Shown here: positions 8,104 to 15,661 of the stretch, piece after piece
Layout of the letters: each line of letters opens with the position of its first letter
Position numbering within the stretch: the stretch's first letter is position 1
Position numbers and translations under genes: made by a program
Assembly (NCBI GenBank): GCA_002362385.1
Contig: DEUB01000059.1
Coordinates: 1 to 64,000, forward strand
Reading direction: 5' to 3'
Source of the DNA: Lachnospiraceae bacterium UBA3273
Lineage (GTDB): Bacteria; Bacillota; Clostridia; Lachnospirales; Lachnospiraceae
DNA: 64,000 nt
Notes under the pieces: model-generated
The model's input: the letters and a program-made list of their open reading frames with translations, nothing else
What the model was told of the DNA's origin: nothing
The model's database searches: none

Positions 8104-9519
8104 CTACTCCTCTAGCATGGGAGTTACCTCCATACCTTCACTTAATTCCCCGGTAACCTGGGTAATGACCTGTTCTCCCGCACTAAGTCCCTTTACGATC
8201 TGGATCTGTGTATCGGAAGAAATCCCTGCTTCCACATCTTTTCTAAGAATCACTCCGTTTTCCACCACATAACAGAAGGCTCCCTTTGTATCATAATTCA
8301 CACATTCCACCGGCACTAAAAGAGCATCCTCTACCGCATCGCTTTGGATCTTGACCTTTGCCTCAATGCCCAGATAAATATTCCCGTCCGGATCGTCAAT
8401 ATGGATATCCGCCGTAACCGTTGCCGAGCCCTGGGCGTTTGCCTGTGCCATTCCGTTGATCTTTGTCACGCTCCCCGTATAAACAGAGCCGTTAACGGTA
8501 ATTTCCGCCTTTTGTCCCACACGGATCTGCGCCAGATCATATTTGTTCACATTAACGGAAACCTTCAGATCGTCTGTGTTCTGCAGCGTAAACAACTGCA
8601 TCCCCGATGCCACAGTCTGCCCCTCAACAGCGTCCACCGAGGTAATGACACCGTTGAAATCAGCTTTCACGCCTTCTCTTGCGGTTTCCAAGTCGTCATC
8701 CGCCTTCTCCTTGTTCAGATCATTCAATTCCCGTAAGACCGACTGCTGTGCGCTCTGGCTTGCCAGGGAAGGATTTTCAATTTTTTCCGCCTTGTATTGC
8801 TGGGCAAGGGCTTTATATTCATTCAGGTCATTACTGCACGTGGCAACCGCCCCCTCTAACGCCGCATAATCATACTGCGCCATCTGCCCTGACAATTCAT
8901 TTAACCTCGCCTCTCCCTGGGTAATGAGATTGGCAAGCTCCGGATTCGGCTCTGCATTTTCCGCCTGCTGTATTTTGTACTGGTCTACCGTGGCTTTTAA
9001 TGTTTCATACTCTGTTTTTACCGCCAGGGCCTGATTGTAATCCCTGGATGCGGATTCCAGACATGCGGAATAGTGATTGACATACTGCATGGCTTCGTCG
9101 TAATCCTTGACCGCCTTTGCATAATCGCTCTGGGATTTCTGAATGGTCTGCATAGTGGCGTCGATTCCATAGCCCTCCGCCTTTGCCTGCAGCTCGCTTT
9201 CCCTGCTGATCTCCTCTAATGCCTCCAGATCGTATGTCAAGAGCATATCCCCGGACTTTACCAGATCTCCCGGCGCCACTTCCACCGTTGCGACCTCTCC
9301 CGCTACGGGCGCAAAGTAAACCTTGGTCTCTTCCGTCATGACCGTACCCGAAAAATCCATCTGCTGCACCAGATCCCCGCCGGAAACCGTGGCTACCGAA
9401 ACGGGCATCGCCATGGAAGCGCCTCCCATAAGCGCCGCCCTTAAAATGACGATCCCCACAAGCACCAAAACGATAATTCCAATGAGCCATTTTTTCTTTT
9501 TAATCCATTTCATTTTCAT
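8104..9519 (-). CDS. HlyD/MacA-type periplasmic adaptor (membrane fusion protein)
   Basis: The protein has a single N-terminal membrane anchor (about residues 10-27), a first half lipoyl-like region (YFAPVAGEVATVEVAPGDLV), a long coiled-coil hairpin (about 80-285), the second lipoyl half (ADFNGVITSVDAVEGQTV) and a C-terminal beta-barrel. It would link or regulate the MacB-like permease. The ATG at 9519 is chosen because GAGAGGG precedes it; an ATG at 9531 would include that site in the coding region. The start overlaps the ATPase gene by 20 bp, so coupling is likely. Adaptors of this type without an outer membrane partner are common in Firmicutes. Confidence 0.88.
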   Translation of the reverse strand: MKMKWIKKKKWLIGIIVLVLVGIVILRAALMGGASMAMPVSVATVSGGDLVQQMDFSGTVMTEETKVYFAPVAGEVATVEVAPGDLVKSGDMLLTYDLEALEEISRESELQAKAEGYGIDATMQTIQKSQSDYAKAVKDYDEAMQYVNHYSACLESASRDYNQALAVKTEYETLKATVDQYKIQQAENAEPNPELANLITQGEARLNELSGQMAQYDYAALEGAVATCSNDLNEYKALAQQYKAEKIENPSLASQSAQQSVLRELNDLNKEKADDDLETAREGVKADFNGVITSVDAVEGQTVASGMQLFTLQNTDDLKVSVNVNKYDLAQIRVGQKAEITVNGSVYTGSVTKINGMAQANAQGSATVTADIHIDDPDGNIYLGIEAKVKIQSDAVEDALLVPVECVNYDTKGAFCYVVENGVILRKDVEAGISSDTQIQIVKGLSAGEQVITQVTGELSEGMEVTPMLEE

Positions 9520-10192
9520 AGTCCCTCTCAATCTTTCCGTCTTTTATCCTGATGACCCTTTTTGCCTGGGCCGCAATTTCATTGTCGTGGGTAATGAGTA
9601 TTACCGTCCTGCCCTCTTTATGCAGTTCTTTTAAGATCTGAATGATCTCTTTACTGGACCCGGAGTCCAGATTTCCCGTAGGCTCATCTGCAAGTATGAC
9701 AGGTGGGGCCTGGGCTATGGCTCTGGCAATTGCCACCCTCTGCTGCTGCCCTCCAGACATTTCCGAAGGCTTATGCCCCATCCTTTTGGAAAGTCCTACT
9801 TTTTCAAGGGCTTTGACCGCCAGCTCATGGCGTTCCCTTTTGCCTATCCCCCTGTAAAGCAGGGGCAGTTCCACATTTTCCACTGCCGTAAAGCTGGGAA
9901 TTAAGTTAAAGCCCTGAAAAATAAAACCGATCTCCTGATTACGGATGTCGGAAAGCTCGTCGTCCGTCAATCTTGAAACATTCTGTCCGTTTAAAATGTA
10001 TTCCCCGCTGGAGGGCACATCCAGACATCCAAGCATGTTCATCAATGTGGATTTTCCGGAGCCGGACTGCCCGATGATCGCCACGTATTCTCCGGTATTG
10101 ACGGTAAGGCTCACATGGTCAAGTGCCCGGACCTCGTTTTCTCCCGGATTATAGACCTTGCACAGGTCTTCGATCTGAATCAATATACTCAC
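9500..10192 (-). CDS. ABC transporter ATP-binding protein (MacB/LolD type)
   Basis: A complete 230-residue ATPase: Walker A GQSGSGKST near residue 41, Q-loop, signature SGGQQQRVAIARA, Walker B VILADEPTGNLD, and the H-loop ILITHD. It powers the permease encoded two genes downstream. A GTG start at 10192 is chosen because AAGGAGGAA precedes it at about 8-9 bp; a farther ATG at 10237 has no site and would lie in the promoter leader. It is the first gene of the export operon. Confidence 0.93.
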   Translation of the reverse strand: MSILIQIEDLCKVYNPGENEVRALDHVSLTVNTGEYVAIIGQSGSGKSTLMNMLGCLDVPSSGEYILNGQNVSRLTDDELSDIRNQEIGFIFQGFNLIPSFTAVENVELPLLYRGIGKRERHELAVKALEKVGLSKRMGHKPSEMSGGQQQRVAIARAIAQAPPVILADEPTGNLDSGSSKEIIQILKELHKEGRTVILITHDNEIAAQAKRVIRIKDGKIERDYENEMD

Positions 10193-10530
10193 AAATAATA
10201 TTCCTCCTTGCTCTGCCGTCCATAGTATGTACCGCATCTTTCGATACTTTATTTTACACCCGTTGTATGGCTGTATTACTGCATTAATGTATTATTTGCT
10301 TAATACACTAATATATTTTTGCCCTCTTGTCAAGTACAAAAACATTATAAAGAACCGTTTTCTGCTTTTCCATATAAGGAGACTTACATTTTCAGCCCCT
10401 GTCTTACATTTTTGTAACATAACTGCTACTATAAAAGAAAAGTATTTCAGGTAATACCTTAAATGGAAAAAACGCTTGTAATTAATATATATCTATATTA
10501 TTATTTTTGAATAGGTGGAGGTGGCGAAAA
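10193..10530. other. Divergent AT-rich intergenic region
   Basis: This gap between the minus-strand export operon and the plus-strand tfoX-like gene contains the export promoter and operator (10284-10333), and a GGTGGAGGTGG ribosome binding site at 10514-10524 for the tfoX-like gene. A TTACA/TGTAA inverted repeat lies near 10405-10420. No open frame here looks coding. Confidence 0.6.
10284..10333 (-). promoter_or_regulatory. Promoter with overlapping palindromic operator for the ABC export operon
   Basis: On the minus strand TTGACA (10328-10333) is followed after 17 bp by TAGTGT (10305-10310). The inverted repeat TTAATGTATTA / TAATACACTAA (10284-10294 and 10301-10311, one mismatch, 6-nt loop) covers the -10 and start region. 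This placement fits a repressor such as a GntR/YtrA-type regulator, which is inferred; no such gene is adjacent. Confidence 0.6.
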
Positions 10531-10884
10531 ATGGCGACAACAAAGGAATTTATTGAATATATCTGCGATCAGATAAAAACGTGCGGCAGCATCCGTTACC
10601 GGAAGATGTTCGGGGAATATATGGTCTATGTAAACGACAAACCCCTTCTGCTGGTCTGTGACAGCACCGTTTATGTTAAAAATCTGGACTGCATCAGGGA
10701 AAAAATGAACGAAGCCGGCGCAGAGCTTGGAATCCCTTACGAAGGAGCCAAGGAACATTTTATTCTGGACACAGACAACGTCTCACTTTGTCAGGAGATC
10801 ATCGCTATCCTGGAAAAAGTCACTCCTGTTCCAAAGCCCAGAAAGAAAAAGGCGGATAAACAAAAAACGGATAAACAGGGTTGA
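10531..10884 (+). CDS. TfoX/Sxy N-terminal domain protein
   Basis: A 117-residue protein consisting of the TfoX N-terminal domain alone: SIRYRKMFGEYMVYVNDKPL near residue 20-40, then LVCDSTVYVK, then a basic Lys-rich tail. In gammaproteobacteria the two-domain TfoX controls competence; single-domain versions in Firmicutes have no established role. The ATG at 10531 has a strong GGTGGAGGTGG site. Its TGA stop overlaps the -35 box of the FMN-riboswitch promoter. Confidence 0.85.
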   Translation: MATTKEFIEYICDQIKTCGSIRYRKMFGEYMVYVNDKPLLLVCDSTVYVKNLDCIREKMNEAGAELGIPYEGAKEHFILDTDNVSLCQEIIAILEKVTPVPKPRKKKADKQKTDKQG

Positions 10885-10909
10885 CAACAAATATTTTTTG
10901 CAATACACT
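10881..10909 (+). promoter_or_regulatory. Promoter of the FMN riboswitch-ribU unit
   Basis: A consensus TTGACA (10881-10886), a 17-bp spacer and TACACT (10904-10909) lie just before the riboswitch. The -35 overlaps the stop codon of the tfoX-like gene. Confidence 0.75.
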
Positions 10910-10924
10910 ATATGCAAATAAGGC

Positions 10925-11045
10925 AATTCTTCGGGGTTGGGTGCAATTCCCTACCGGCGGTAATGCGCAAGCTAGTCCGCGACCCATGTAAATGGCTGAT
11001 TTGGTGCGATTCCAAAACCGACAGTATAGTCTGGATGAGAGAAGA
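10925..11045 (+). promoter_or_regulatory. FMN riboswitch (RFN element)
   Basis: The conserved RFN core is present in order: TTCGGGGTTGGGTGCAATTC, CCTACCGGCGGTAATGC, an AGTCCGCGAC segment, CTGATTTGGTGCGATTCC, CCGACAGTATAGTCTGGATG, and the closing GAGAGAAG. Binding of FMN should favour the terminator at 11117-11148 and stop transcription into ribU. Confidence 0.97.
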
Positions 11046-11116
11046 AAGTCAGGCAAATCCAATATTTATTGATTTGACTTTTTTGCATGAATGAAAAGCA
11101 GATATGCTTTTATAAC

Positions 11117-11148
11117 GCCCCGATGAATATTCATCGAGGTATTTTTTT
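11117..11148 (+). terminator. Riboswitch-controlled intrinsic terminator
   Basis: A CCCCGATGAA / TTCATCGAGG stem (one mismatch) is followed by TATTTTTTT. It is about 70 bp after the RFN aptamer and about 100 bp before the ribU start, as expected of a transcription-attenuating expression platform. Confidence 0.88.
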
Positions 11149-11249
11149 GTGCAAATAACCGGAATATCTTTCCGGCTGCGAAGAATCGTCCTTACAAATT
11201 GCGCACAGGCAATGACCTGACTGCGCCGAATTGAAAGGAGATCACAGTC

Positions 11250-11909
11250 ATGAGTAAAACGATGACAAAAACAGTTACTGACAAACCCGTTTCAGGAAAA
11301 GATGCTTTTAAGAGCAGCTCTTCCGTAAAAACAACGGACATCCGTAAGATCACAGGCATCGGCATGCTTTCCGCTATCGCCTTTGCACTGATGTTTCTGG
11401 ATTTTTCCGTTCCCTTTATGCCAAGCTTCATCAAAATGGACTTATCCGAGCTTCCCGCTCTGATCGGCTCCTTTGCCTACGGTCCCATTGCAGGCGTCAT
11501 CATCTGCCTGATCAAAAATCTTATCCATCTTCTCATATCCAGCACAGGCGGCGTGGGCGAACTGAGCAACTTTATTCTGGGAGCATCCTTCGTGCTTGTT
11601 GCGGGACTGGTTTACAAATTCAAAAAGAACCGCACCGGCGCTTTGATCGGTTCCGTTGCAGGGGCTTTGATCATGGGGATTTTCAGCGTATTCTCCAATT
11701 ACTTCCTGGTATATCCCATTTACTACAATTTCATGCCGGAAGAAACCATTTTGGCGGCGTATCAGCTGATCTTCTCCGGAGTGGACAATATTCTGGAATG
11801 CCTGATCGTGTTTAACATGCCCTTTACCTTTGTGAAAGGAATATTGAGCGTTGTGATCACGTTTTTGATCTATAAGAGGCTGTCGCCGATCTTGAAGGGG
11901 ACGCATTAG
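11250..11909 (+). CDS. ribU: Riboflavin ECF transporter S component RibU
   Basis: RibU binds riboflavin and works with the shared EcfA-EcfA'-EcfT energising module, which is not in this window. The 219-residue protein has a hydrophilic N terminus of about 35 residues and then five or six membrane helices. The motifs FMPSFIKMDLSELPALIGSF and GPIAGVIICLIKNLIHLL are characteristic of the family. AAAGGAGATC precedes the ATG at about 7 bp. The FMN riboswitch directly upstream supports the substrate assignment. Confidence 0.95.
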   Translation: MSKTMTKTVTDKPVSGKDAFKSSSSVKTTDIRKITGIGMLSAIAFALMFLDFSVPFMPSFIKMDLSELPALIGSFAYGPIAGVIICLIKNLIHLLISSTGGVGELSNFILGASFVLVAGLVYKFKKNRTGALIGSVAGALIMGIFSVFSNYFLVYPIYYNFMPEETILAAYQLIFSGVDNILECLIVFNMPFTFVKGILSVVITFLIYKRLSPILKGTH

Positions 11910-11948
11910 AAGAAAAACAGGAACTTTAACTTATATTTTTCCAGCAGA

Positions 11949-11996
11949 TAAAATCCGGGGTCCTTTTCCTATTTTTGAGAAGAATCCCGGATTTTG
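11949..11996. terminator. Bidirectional terminator after ribU
   Basis: AAAATCCGGG (11950-11959) and CCCGGATTTT (11986-11995) form a 10-bp stem with a 26-nt loop. It has T-rich flanks on both strands, and separates ribU from the convergent accessory region. Confidence 0.75.
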
Positions 11997-11997
11997 A

Positions 11998-12192
11998 TCA
12001 TTGTGTGATTTCAAGGAGTTTCTTGTTAATACGGTTTTGAACATCAAGATAATAAGCCATTTCTGCAGTATTCAGCTCTTCACTCTCCCATGCCTCAAAA
12101 TCTTTAATGGCTTTAGCATACTTACTCATATAATCTGCATAATCCGACAGCAGTTCCAGATCCGTTCCGTCTGACTCTGAATATTTTTTCAT
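11998..12192 (-). CDS. Small conserved-looking acidic protein
   Basis: The reading frame encodes about 64 residues of helical, acidic sequence (MKKYSESDGTDLELLSDYAD at the start) with repeated YxxYMxKY and DFEAWE patterns and no cysteine or membrane segment. The composition is protein-like and I believe similar small proteins occur in Lachnospiraceae, but I cannot name a family. Neither the ATG at 12192 nor a TTG at 12213 has a clear ribosome binding site, so it may be weakly expressed or a remnant. It opens the AT-rich island after ribU. Confidence 0.5.
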   Translation of the reverse strand: MKKYSESDGTDLELLSDYADYMSKYAKAIKDFEAWESEELNTAEMAYYLDVQNRINKKLLEITQ

Positions 12193-12285
12193 GAAATCGC
12201 AGTAATCGAACAAAATTACCAGGAATCAATAAATAGGCTTACTTTATCTATATCAGTAGTCATGAAATTTATTTAACATTTTAAT

Positions 12286-13578
12286 CTAACTTTCAATGCT
12301 GGACGGCTCAAGCAAAAAATCATAGATATTTAAAGTTAAAATTCCATGTTCATTATAATGTTTCGGAACTAAATCCTTTGTTATAATAATTTTCTTAAAC
12401 GAATCATCAATTTTTCGAAATGGTCTTGTTTCCTGTATTAATTTCCCCTCGTCAGGAATAGAGTATGCCGACTGAATATAATATCTCACAGAACCCATAT
12501 TGCATACGAAATCAACTTCCAATTGTTTTCGCATTACCTTTCCATTCCTCTTCTCCGCTATTGTTACGACTCCCACATCAACATTGTAACCACGCATACG
12601 AAGCTCATTGTAGATTACATTTTCCATTGAGTGGGTCTGCTCAAACTGCCGAAAATCAATTCTTGCATTACGAAGTCCCAGATCCGAAAAATAATATTTC
12701 TTTGGAGTTTCTATATATGCCTTTCCTCTAATATCATATCTCTGAGCTGATTCGATCAAAAAAGAATCCTCAAAACAATCAAGATATTTCTTAACTGTAT
12801 TTGAAGTAATTTTTGATTTTTTTACCGACCTAAAAGTATTCTTCAGTTTTTCCGGATTGGTTAAAGACCCGATGGACGAAGAAAGAATATTTAACAGGTC
12901 TTCTAATTCCCCTTTATTTCTAATCTTATTTCTGTTATATATATCCCTAATATAGATTTCGCTAAAAAGGTTTTTAAGAACTGCCGCTTTATCATTGACC
13001 CCCTCGCGAAGCACCACCAACGGAATCCCACCATACAGCATATATTCCGACAATCCTTCGTATTTATCGCCTTTATATACTGACATAAACTCAGAGAAAT
13101 TCAGAGGATACATATGAATCTCATCACCGCGTCCTGCAAACTCTGTAATAATATCTTTCGATAAAAATTTGGCATTACTTCCGGTCACATAAACATCAAT
13201 ATTATCTTTGCGCAGATAACTATTCAGTACAGACTCAAAACAGTCGAGCATTTGCACTTCATCTAAGAGAAGATAATACATACCTTTATCTGTAGTTTTT
13301 GAACGAATATACGCCATAAATTTTTCGGGGTCAATTCGCCTTTTTCCCTTTTCAACTTCAATAAGATTTTCTCCTATAAGATAAAGATCATCAGCAGAAT
13401 CAAATGCAAATCGGATAATATGATTTTCGTCCACATCCTGTTCAATAAGATAATTATAAAAAATGGTATTTAACAGATATGACTTACCGCATCTTCGTAT
13501 GCCGGTAATTACCTTTATTAATCCATTATTCTTTCTGCTTATCAGCTTATTCAAATAAAAATCTCTCTTAATCTCCAC
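12286..13578 (-). CDS. AAA ATPase with DUF4143 domain
   Basis: A 430-residue protein of the AAA_14/DUF4143 type. Walker A GIRRCGKSYLL is near residue 26-36, the Walker B-like YLLLDEVQML near residue 105, and TGSNAKFLSK as sensor region near residue 133. The C-terminal DUF4143 part carries KKYYFSDLGLRNA and YNELRMRGY; the late EVDFVC is like a PD-(D/E)XK motif. The GTG start has AAGGAG at 8 bp. Such ATPases are frequent in accessory regions of gut Firmicutes and Bacteroidetes; their role is not settled. A spaced direct repeat lies just upstream. Confidence 0.88.
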   Translation of the reverse strand: MEIKRDFYLNKLISRKNNGLIKVITGIRRCGKSYLLNTIFYNYLIEQDVDENHIIRFAFDSADDLYLIGENLIEVEKGKRRIDPEKFMAYIRSKTTDKGMYYLLLDEVQMLDCFESVLNSYLRKDNIDVYVTGSNAKFLSKDIITEFAGRGDEIHMYPLNFSEFMSVYKGDKYEGLSEYMLYGGIPLVVLREGVNDKAAVLKNLFSEIYIRDIYNRNKIRNKGELEDLLNILSSSIGSLTNPEKLKNTFRSVKKSKITSNTVKKYLDCFEDSFLIESAQRYDIRGKAYIETPKKYYFSDLGLRNARIDFRQFEQTHSMENVIYNELRMRGYNVDVGVVTIAEKRNGKVMRKQLEVDFVCNMGSVRYYIQSAYSIPDEGKLIQETRPFRKIDDSFKKIIITKDLVPKHYNEHGILTLNIYDFLLEPSSIES

Positions 13579-13594
13579 GCAAATTGCTCCTTAA

Positions 13595-13709
13595 CAAAAG
13601 ATTTTTGCAACTTTTAGCATTTTTCTTTTCTATTTTATCACAAGCCCAAATATGAATCAACTTTATGTTCCGTTTAAGCAAAAGATTTTTGCAACTTTTG
13701 CACATTTTC
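13595..13709. repeat. Spaced direct repeat upstream of the ATPase gene
   Basis: CAAAAGATTTTTGCAACTTT occurs at 13595-13614 and again at 13679-13698, with partial similarity continuing to about 13709. The start-to-start distance is 84 bp, about eight helical turns. The second copy contains a GCAAAA/TTTTGC inversion. Possible operator pair or recombination scar. Confidence 0.7.
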
Positions 13710-13746
13710 TTTCTTATTCATATTTACCTTTCATCATATGTATCCT

Positions 13747-14280
13747 TTAAACAAACATCTTTTCAAGCATGGATTTTTTAATATTTTTCAGCTTTTTTAA
13801 CTGCCGCTGATGAAGGGTTATAAGGTGGTCAAGAACAGCAATATATTTACCAATTGCCTTTTGTTCCTCATAACTTGTATAAGGAATTTCAATCGTTTTC
13901 ATTCCAGAAATATCAATACTTCGTCCATCCCTAATTCCATATACATGAGGTTTCAAATCCATATCAATAAATCTTTTTGAACGAAAATACGAATAATAAA
14001 ATTGGGAATCCGTACTTTTTCCATGAAATGTATGATATGCCGGACTTATAATACCCGTATTTGTAGCCATTTCAAGGCCCCCTTCGAATGAACGAAGATG
14101 GACAATAAAATCGCCCTTATTTACCATCTTATAATTTGATAAATTAGCTTTGTCATACATCAAACTACGATCAGACTCATCCCTACGAATCGTGCCCCCA
14201 CCTTGAATAATCATAAGAGCAAACAATTCCTGATGATTCTTTTCAGAGTATTCTTCAAATACTTCCCCCAGCTTACGCTG
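13747..14280 (-). pseudogene. Type I restriction specificity subunit (HsdS), C-terminal half only
   Basis: The frame runs from QRKLGEVFEEYSEKNH (about 14280), a typical start of an HsdS target-recognition domain, through IIQGGGTIRRDESDRSL to the conserved end LDHLITLHQRQLKKLK and MLEKMFV. That is one recognition domain plus the C-terminal spacer, roughly 178 residues, where a full HsdS has about 400 and two domains. There is no start codon or ribosome binding site at the 5' end; the first ATG (14226) is internal to the domain. The break falls exactly where a preceding conserved region should join. No hsdR or hsdM is in the window. Confidence 0.85.
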
Positions 14281-14491
14281 TTACCAAGCTGTTCTGCTTT
14301 TCTAATATCAACCTATCAATATCATCAAAAGCATTTTCCAACCTTTCAACATGATACCTCTCATACATTTCATATATAAAATCGGTAAGTTCTAATTCAT
14401 CCCATTTTCCCAAAATTTTATCAGCAGAAGTATTCTTATAATCAGCATAATGTTCCAATAAAAAAATGAAAAACTCCATTTCTTTTGCCAT
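14273..14491 (-). CDS. DUF3791-like protein, second copy
   Basis: A 72-residue helical protein starting MAKEMEFFIFLLEHYADYKN, with the DUF3791-like pattern of an aromatic N-terminal helix, a YxRYHxERLENA segment and an IDRLI end. It is clearly paralogous to the protein encoded at 14627-14845 (shared EMxFF, LLExYAxYKN, YHxER, ENAF, DID). AGGAGGG lies a few bases upstream of the ATG. Its 3' end overlaps the start of the hsdS fragment by 8 bp, so the stop may have been made by the rearrangement. Confidence 0.7.
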   Translation of the reverse strand: MAKEMEFFIFLLEHYADYKNTSADKILGKWDELELTDFIYEMYERYHVERLENAFDDIDRLILEKQNSLVTA

Positions 14492-14492
14492 A

Positions 14493-14612
14493 CTAATCCC
14501 TCCTGCTTAAATAAAGAGAATTTTGAGGACTCCCTGTTATCTGTTCACTCTCCCACTCTTTATTCATAAATTTTATTTCCTCGATAACATTGTCAAATTT
14601 CCAGTATAGTTC
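14493..14612 (-). pseudogene. Decayed copy of the 81-residue module gene (3' remnant)
   Basis: An unannotated 39-codon open stretch on the minus strand ends WESEQITGSPQNSLYLSRRD before a TAG just upstream of the second DUF3791 gene. The end matches the C terminus of the protein at 14838-15083 (WEAEKITGDPCNSIYIRGE). A stop at 14613-14615 and the absence of the N-terminal part show that it is a remnant of a duplicated module. Confidence 0.6.
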
Positions 14613-14626
14613 CTAAGCAAAACACT

Positions 14627-14845
14627 TTACCAGGCATGTTCCCCCGTACTAATTAAACTGTCAATATCCATAAAAGCATTTTCTATTCGCTCTGTATGAT
14701 ATCCCCAGTAATTATCATAAATTTCCTGAGTAATGCCACATTTATCCCACTCTTTTAAAACATCACTTGTTTTTGCATTTTTATAAGCTGCATAATATTC
14801 CAGTAAATACATAAAAAACTGCATTTCATCTGTCATTTTATTCAC
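14627..14845 (-). CDS. DUF3791-like protein, first copy
   Basis: A 72-residue protein (MNKMTDEMQFFMYLLEYYAA at the start) matching the small helical DUF3791 pattern: hydrophobic N-terminal helix, YWGYHTERIENAF and an IDSLI end. It overlaps the upstream 81-residue gene by 8 bp. In many Firmicutes genomes DUF3791 and DUF3990 genes are neighbours, which I recall as a toxin-antitoxin-like pairing, and it would then be a candidate antitoxin or partner. The exact role is inferred. Confidence 0.75.
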   Translation of the reverse strand: MNKMTDEMQFFMYLLEYYAAYKNAKTSDVLKEWDKCGITQEIYDNYWGYHTERIENAFMDIDSLISTGEHAW

Positions 14846-15083
14846 CCCTTATATAAATCGAATTACATGGATCTCCCGTAATCTTTTCAGCTTCCCAAAT
14901 TTCTAAAATCGCTCCTGCACCATACAATGTCAAACCACAATCTTCATCTTCCAACATTTCATGCGTTTTAGAAAATACAAATTCTCTCAACGCATCCATC
15001 AAATTATATCCATATTTTTCAGCAATCATTTTGACCACTTCTTCATTATAATAGTCTATAACTTCCGGATCTAATTTTTTCAT
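14838..15083 (-). CDS. 81-residue protein between DUF3990 and DUF3791
   Basis: The protein starts MKKLDPEVIDYYNEEVVKMI and is predicted to be helical and acidic (VFSKTHEMLEDEDCG, ILEIWEAEKITG), without a membrane segment or DNA-binding motif that I can name. Its ATG overlaps the stop of the DUF3990 gene by 4 bp (ATGA) and its 3' end overlaps the first DUF3791 gene by 8 bp, so all three are translationally coupled. A remnant of a second copy lies at 14493-14612. I do not recognise the family; in a toxin-antitoxin reading it is the second candidate antitoxin. Confidence 0.75.
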   Translation of the reverse strand: MKKLDPEVIDYYNEEVVKMIAEKYGYNLMDALREFVFSKTHEMLEDEDCGLTLYGAGAILEIWEAEKITGDPCNSIYIRGE

Positions 15084-15559
15084 ACTTCAACTCCTTCCAT
15101 AAAATTTAGAATTTCTAATGAGCGCTCTGTTTTAAAAGCATATTGATCCTTTAATTTTTGTGGAAGCAATAATTGTATTGCTATATCCTCTGAAAAATAT
15201 CCTTTCATATAATTATTAACCGTTCGAATCGCCTGATCGTTCGCTACTGGTCCTATCACAATATCAAATTTACCAATTGTCGGCATACCTATACGATTTG
15301 CTGTAATATATCTAAGCCAATCCTTGTTAGCTTCTTCAAATAACAGAATATCTAAACTTTCCATTATAGATTCTTCAATCTGAAAAACAGAGACTAGAGG
15401 CACATTTCCCCCTCTGTTTTTTGCAGTACGAATTGCCCATTTTCTTGCCTGTTCAAAATCACTGGTAAGATAAAATCCAGCTCCGAAATCTAATAATCTT
15501 TTTGAAGGAATAAGGCATGGCGCTTTAACTTCCACATTACTTCCATGATACAATTTCAT
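15080..15559 (-). CDS. DUF3990 protein, putative ADP-ribosyltransferase-like toxin
   Basis: A 159-residue protein starting MKLYHGSNVEV, followed by DFGAGFYLTSDFEQARKWA. The LYHGS histidine and GFYLT tyrosine match the first two positions of the H-Y-E ADP-ribosyltransferase signature, and DUF3990 has, to my recollection, been placed in that superfamily; the third (Glu) position cannot be fixed by eye. AAAGGAT lies about 10 bp before the ATG. It starts 17 bp after the stop of the hsdS fragment at 15577, and leads a three-gene coupled operon. A NAD-dependent toxin is inferred; a non-toxic modifier is possible. Confidence 0.75.
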   Translation of the reverse strand: MKLYHGSNVEVKAPCLIPSKRLLDFGAGFYLTSDFEQARKWAIRTAKNRGGNVPLVSVFQIEESIMESLDILLFEEANKDWLRYITANRIGMPTIGKFDIVIGPVANDQAIRTVNNYMKGYFSEDIAIQLLLPQKLKDQYAFKTERSLEILNFMEGVEV

Positions 15560-15576
15560 TATTTTGCAATCCTTTC

Positions 15577-15661
15577 TTATACAAACATCTTTTCAAGCAT
15601 GGATTTTTTAATACTTTTCAGCTTTTCTAACTGCCGCTGATGAAGGGTTATAAGGTGGTCG
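15577..15661 (-). repeat. About 85-bp direct repeat of the hsdS 3' end
   Basis: This stretch matches 13747-13831 with about four differences over the first 80 bases. It encodes the shared HsdS C terminus. The two copies are in the same orientation, about 1.83 kb apart, and bracket the DUF3990/DUF3791 module. Recombination between them would delete the module and one recognition domain. Confidence 0.8.

Noticed and set aside
15577..15661. Terminal repeat of an insertion sequence flanking the DUF3990 module
   Set aside because: The repeats are the conserved hsdS ends, with no transposase or short inverted ends.
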